Positions 14,434-16,541 of a DNA stretch of 16,541 bases are shown here, in pieces (positions within the stretch are counted from its first letter, which is position 1; each line of letters begins with the position of its first letter). The notes beneath the pieces are model-generated. The model had not been told where the DNA came from. It was given only the letters and a program-made list of their open reading frames with translations, and did no database searches. Both the position numbers and the translations under genes were made by a program. This DNA comes from Campylobacterales bacterium (GTDB lineage Bacteria; Campylobacterota; Campylobacteria; Campylobacterales; Thiovulaceae): positions 1 to 16,541 of the forward strand of contig DTUW01000142.1 of NCBI GenBank assembly GCA_012963895.1, written 5' to 3'.

Positions 14434-15365
14434 CTATGCTCCATAATATATGAGATAGCATTTACCCCAGCAGTAGCTCCATCACCAGCAGCCGATACAA
14501 CCTGTTTTGGAGCATCTAGCCGAATATCACCAGCAGCAAAGAGACCCGGGACTGATGTCTCCATTCTAAGATTTACTATTACCTGTCCCTGCTCATTAGT
14601 ATCACATAAGAAAGAGCCATCTTCTTGTTTTAAAACTTCATTATTTACATTATGTCCGACAAAGACAAAGACCCCTGGGGTGTCAAGTTGTCTAATTCCG
14701 TCTGGGGTCTTTATCTTTATCCCCTGAACCCCCATATTGTCACCAAAGACCTCATCAGGAGTAGAGTTGAGAATAAATTCTATATTCTCTATCTTCTTAG
14801 CTCTCTCAACAGTTGAAGGAGCAGCCCTAAAACTATCTCTTCTATGAACTAAATAGACTTTGGAACAGATACCAGCGAGATATATAGCCTCTTCAAGGGC
14901 GGTATCACCTCCACCTATTACCGTAACCTCTCTATCTTTATAGAAAAATCCATCACAAGTAGCACAAGTTGAGACACCTCGACCAAAAAACTCATCTTCA
15001 CCTTTAAATCCAGCTCGTCTTGGGGTTGAGCCAGTAGCAACGATAACCGATAGAGCCTGTTCGGTAGTTCCATCATCTTTCAAAATAGTAAATGTTCCAT
15101 CTTCATTCTTAGAAACTCTTTGGATATTTATCATCTCATGCTTTAATCCAAATCTCTGGCACTGCTCAGGCCAAGGAGCCATAAAGTCTATACCGCTCAT
15201 AACCTTAGCCACACCCGGATAGTTCTCTATTTCAGAGGAGTTCATTATTTGACCTCCCGGCATTCCCTTCTCATACATTACAACATTTTTCAACCCGCCC
15301 CGGGTAGTATAGAGTCCGGCAGTCATTCCAGCAGGACCTCCTCCAATAATTGCTACATCTAACAT
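14430..15365 (-). CDS. trxB: Thioredoxin reductase
   Basis: The 311-residue FAD enzyme reduces thioredoxin with NADPH. The FAD-binding loop is IIGGGPAGM (6-14), with [16 protein letters not shown] (36-51). The redox pair is Cys134/Cys137 (CATCDG), the NADPH site is [12 protein letters not shown] with VHRRDSFRA, and the C-terminal FAD motif is GLFAAGD...[12 protein letters not shown] chose ATG 15365, which has a perfect AGGAGG (15371-15376) 5 nt upstream. A GTG at 15371 in the same frame overlaps that ribosome site and can be excluded. It is in one operon with trxA, separated by the 147-residue gene, and it overlaps dapB by 4 nt. Confidence 0.95.
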   Translation of the reverse strand: MLDVAIIGGGPAGMTAGLYTTRGGLKNVVMYEKGMPGGQIMNSSEIENYPGVAKVMSGIDFMAPWPEQCQRFGLKHEMINIQRVSKNEDGTFTILKDDGTTEQALSVIVATGSTPRRAGFKGEDEFFGRGVSTCATCDGFFYKDREVTVIGGGDTALEEAIYLAGICSKVYLVHRRDSFRAAPSTVERAKKIENIEFILNSTPDEVFGDNMGVQGIKIKTPDGIRQLDTPGVFVFVGHNVNNEVLKQEDGSFLCDTNEQGQVIVNLRMETSVPGLFAAGDIRLDAPKQVVSAAGDGATAGVNAISYIMEHR

Positions 15366-15380
15366 AAGCACCTCCTAAAT

Positions 15381-15824
15381 CTATTGAAATTTTTCGATAG
15401 TGTAAATGTCGCTATCTTGTTTGTATAAATTACCTTTTTCTCTCTTGATATAGAAGAGTGTTGGTAATTGGTATATATTAAATCTCTGGACAATTTGGAG
15501 AAATGTATCAGTTCCCGTTTTCACTTCTGTAATATTGAAATCTTGTCCAAAGTCTTGATTTATTATCTGTTGATAATAGTCGAGGAGTATTATAGGGGTT
15601 TCTATATGTAATTTTTTTAATTTCTCTAAACTAATGTAATCTTTTGAGTTGTAGATAATAAAGAGATATTTTTCACTCTTTGGGTAAAAAATATCTCTTT
15701 TTTCATATAGAACAAATTTATCGAAGTCTATAAATCGGAATTGGGAGAATTTCCAATTATAGTAAGCAAAGGCACCGGCAATAAACACAGCACCGAAGAA
15801 GGAGGCAAAAAGCCTACCTACCAT
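15381..15824 (-). CDS. Membrane-anchored protein, probable cysteine-less thioredoxin-like fold
   Basis: The 147-residue product has one N-terminal membrane segment (about 4-22, LFASFFGAVFIAGAFAYYN), so the rest is probably periplasmic. The soluble part suggests a thioredoxin fold: strand YLFIIYNS (about 53-60), an amphipathic helix ISLEKLKKL, strand PIILLD, a helix TDTFLQIVQRFNI, and QLPTLFYIK, which looks like the cis-Pro loop and following strand. There is no cysteine anywhere, so it cannot do disulfide exchange. It lies between trxA (12-nt gap) and trxB (15-nt gap). No Shine-Dalgarno sequence precedes the ATG; a perfect hairpin does. Codon use is more AT-rich than in trxA and trxB. Function unknown; a binding or scaffolding role is only a guess from position. 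Confidence 0.7.
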   Translation of the reverse strand: MVGRLFASFFGAVFIAGAFAYYNWKFSQFRFIDFDKFVLYEKRDIFYPKSEKYLFIIYNSKDYISLEKLKKLHIETPIILLDYYQQIINQDFGQDFNITEVKTGTDTFLQIVQRFNIYQLPTLFYIKREKGNLYKQDSDIYTIEKFQ

Positions 15825-15844
15825 ATTCGTAGTATTCTACGAAT
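15825..15844 (-). promoter_or_regulatory. Perfect 8-bp hairpin spanning the trxA stop and abutting the next start
   Basis: On the minus strand ATTCGTAG (15844-15837) pairs fully with CTACGAAT (15832-15825) around an AATA loop. The trxA stop TAG is the end of the 5' arm, and the ATG of the 147-residue gene follows the 3' arm with no gap. It could block initiation unless a ribosome finishing trxA opens it, or be an RNA processing site. There is no U-tract, so it is not a standard terminator. Confidence 0.55.
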
Positions 15845-16160
15845 TTAGAACACTTTCCAATTTAGAAGTTAAAACTTGCTTTGGAACAGCTCCAATAATT
15901 TGGTCGACAGGTTGTCCATCTTTGAAGATTATTAGAGTAGGAATAGAACGAATTCCATATTTCACTGCAACCATCTGTTGCTCATCTGTATTCACTTTTC
16001 CAATAGTAGCTTTCCCATCATATTCCTCAGCCAATTCGTCAATTACAGGAGCAACCATTCTACAAGGACCACACCAAGGAGCCCAAAAATCTACCAAAGT
16101 AACTCCGTTCTCAATAGTAGAATCGAAATTATCACTAGTTAAAGTTAAAGGTTTTGCCAT
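15837..16160 (-). CDS. trxA: Thioredoxin
   Basis: The 107-residue general protein disulfide reductase of the cytoplasm, kept reduced by TrxB encoded downstream, donates electrons to ribonucleotide reductase, peroxiredoxins and others. The active site is WCGPC with Cys30 and Cys33. The buried Asp24 ([11 protein letters not shown]) and the cis-Pro74 (SIPTL) are present, as is GAVPKQVL near the C-terminus. Length is standard. I place the start at ATG 16160: [12 protein letters not shown] fits the family, and GAGG overlapping the acpS stop lies 7-8 nt upstream. A GTG at 16172 in frame would add four residues and overlap acpS. Confidence 0.96.
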   Translation of the reverse strand: MAKPLTLTSDNFDSTIENGVTLVDFWAPWCGPCRMVAPVIDELAEEYDGKATIGKVNTDEQQMVAVKYGIRSIPTLIIFKDGQPVDQIIGAVPKQVLTSKLESVLNS

Positions 16161-16168
16161 TTTATACC

Positions 16169-16541
16169 TCACAATTGATTTTGTGAAATATTACCATGTT
16201 TGATAGTTATCGTAACTACCCCTATCGAGTAGTCTCCATCGTGGCTAATGGAGATGGCAATCTCTTCTATCCCAAATCGCTCCACAACCTCATCAGAGAG
16301 TTGAGCGATAGGGCGACCATATTTATCGTAAGTGATTTCAATATCTTTGAATGAGAAATATTGTCCAATTCCGACCCCGAGGGCTTTTGAGGTCGCCTCC
16401 TTCACTGCCCAATATCCGGCTATGCGATGAGGTTGATTGTTACTCTGTTCGATTTCTTTACTTGATAGAAATCTGGATAGCCCTTTCTCTCCAAATCTTT
16501 GGATAAGTTTCTCGATTCTGGAAACTTTAACTATATCTATC
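16169..16541 (-). CDS. acpS: Holo-[acyl-carrier-protein] synthase AcpS (5' end beyond window)
   Basis: The minus-strand frame is open from the right edge to TGA at 16169, giving 124 residues of a protein usually 115-125 long. It opens [20 protein letters not shown], which is the AcpS N-terminus (GIDIV..IERI), so only a few residues are missing. The magnesium ligands Asp (IDIV) and Glu ([16 protein letters not shown]) are both visible, followed by [14 protein letters not shown] and [10 protein letters not shown]. AcpS transfers 4'-phosphopantetheine from coenzyme A to acyl carrier protein. An internal GTG at 16405 gives only the C-terminal 78 residues and lacks the Asp ligand, so it is not the start. 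trxA follows 8 nt after the stop in the same operon. Confidence 0.92.
   Translation of the reverse strand, partial: IDIVKVSRIEKLIQRFGEKGLSRFLSSKEIEQSNNQPHRIAGYWAVKEATSKALGVGIGQYFSFKDIEITYDKYGRPIAQLSDEVVERFGIEEIAISISHDGDYSIGVVTITIKHGNISQNQL

Noticed and set aside
15802..15814. Small AGGC-AAAAA-GCCT hairpin in the 147-residue gene
   Set aside because: Only four base pairs and inside coding sequence; likely chance.
16169..16405. 78-residue protein starting at GTG 16405
   Set aside because: It is only the C-terminal part of AcpS. The frame continues open to the right edge with the conserved IDIV start region.

Overview
This is an AT-rich chromosomal window from a flagellated Gram-negative bacterium, most likely a member of the Campylobacterota (Epsilonproteobacteria). 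The evidence is a FliY-type motor switch protein without an N-terminal FliM-like peptide, a menaquinone gene of the futalosine route (mqnC), an rpoA with the epsilon-type N-terminus, heavy use of AUA and AGA codons, and outer-membrane barrels and a lipoprotein. I cannot name the genus from sequence alone.

Left part (1-2513, minus strand): a compact three-gene surface unit that I do not recognise as a described system. A 51-residue lipoprotein is followed after 1 nt by a 223-residue predicted outer-membrane barrel, and after 10 nt by a secreted fibre-like protein. The fibre has an N-terminal domain of the kind found on bacterial tail-fibre-domain proteins, YadA-head-like repeats and an 11-residue-repeat coiled coil, and it runs off the left edge. 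The lipoprotein and barrel share the motif I-x-G-N-x-N-S-V-N. An extended -10 box and a 12-bp perfect palindrome precede the lipoprotein and back onto fliY.

Centre left (2531-6650, plus strand): fliY, a 162-nt potentially structured leader, then the ribosomal protein/RNA polymerase operon rpmJ-rpsM-rpsK-rpsD-rpoA-rplQ, closed by two GC-rich hairpins shared with the convergent phosphohexomutase gene. infA, map and secY, which often precede rpmJ in this phylum, are not here; fliY takes their place.

Centre (6651-13674): a minus-strand phosphomannomutase/phosphoglucomutase gene is divergent from a tightly packed plus-strand run: a nitrilase-family amidohydrolase, ispA (prenyl diphosphate synthase), mqnC (menaquinone ring synthesis), an unrecognised 600-residue predicted outer-membrane or secreted protein, and trmA. 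ispA and mqnC fit together as sources of isoprenoid side-chain precursor and naphthoquinone ring. trmA meets dapB tail to tail with a 12-nt overlap.

Right part (13663-16541, minus strand): the operon acpS (partial)-trxA-147-residue membrane-anchored protein-trxB-dapB. The gene between thioredoxin and its reductase looks like a cysteine-less thioredoxin fold. It has no visible Shine-Dalgarno sequence; its start codon instead abuts a perfect 8-bp hairpin that contains the trxA stop codon. I see no tRNA, rRNA, insertion sequence, CRISPR array or prophage module.
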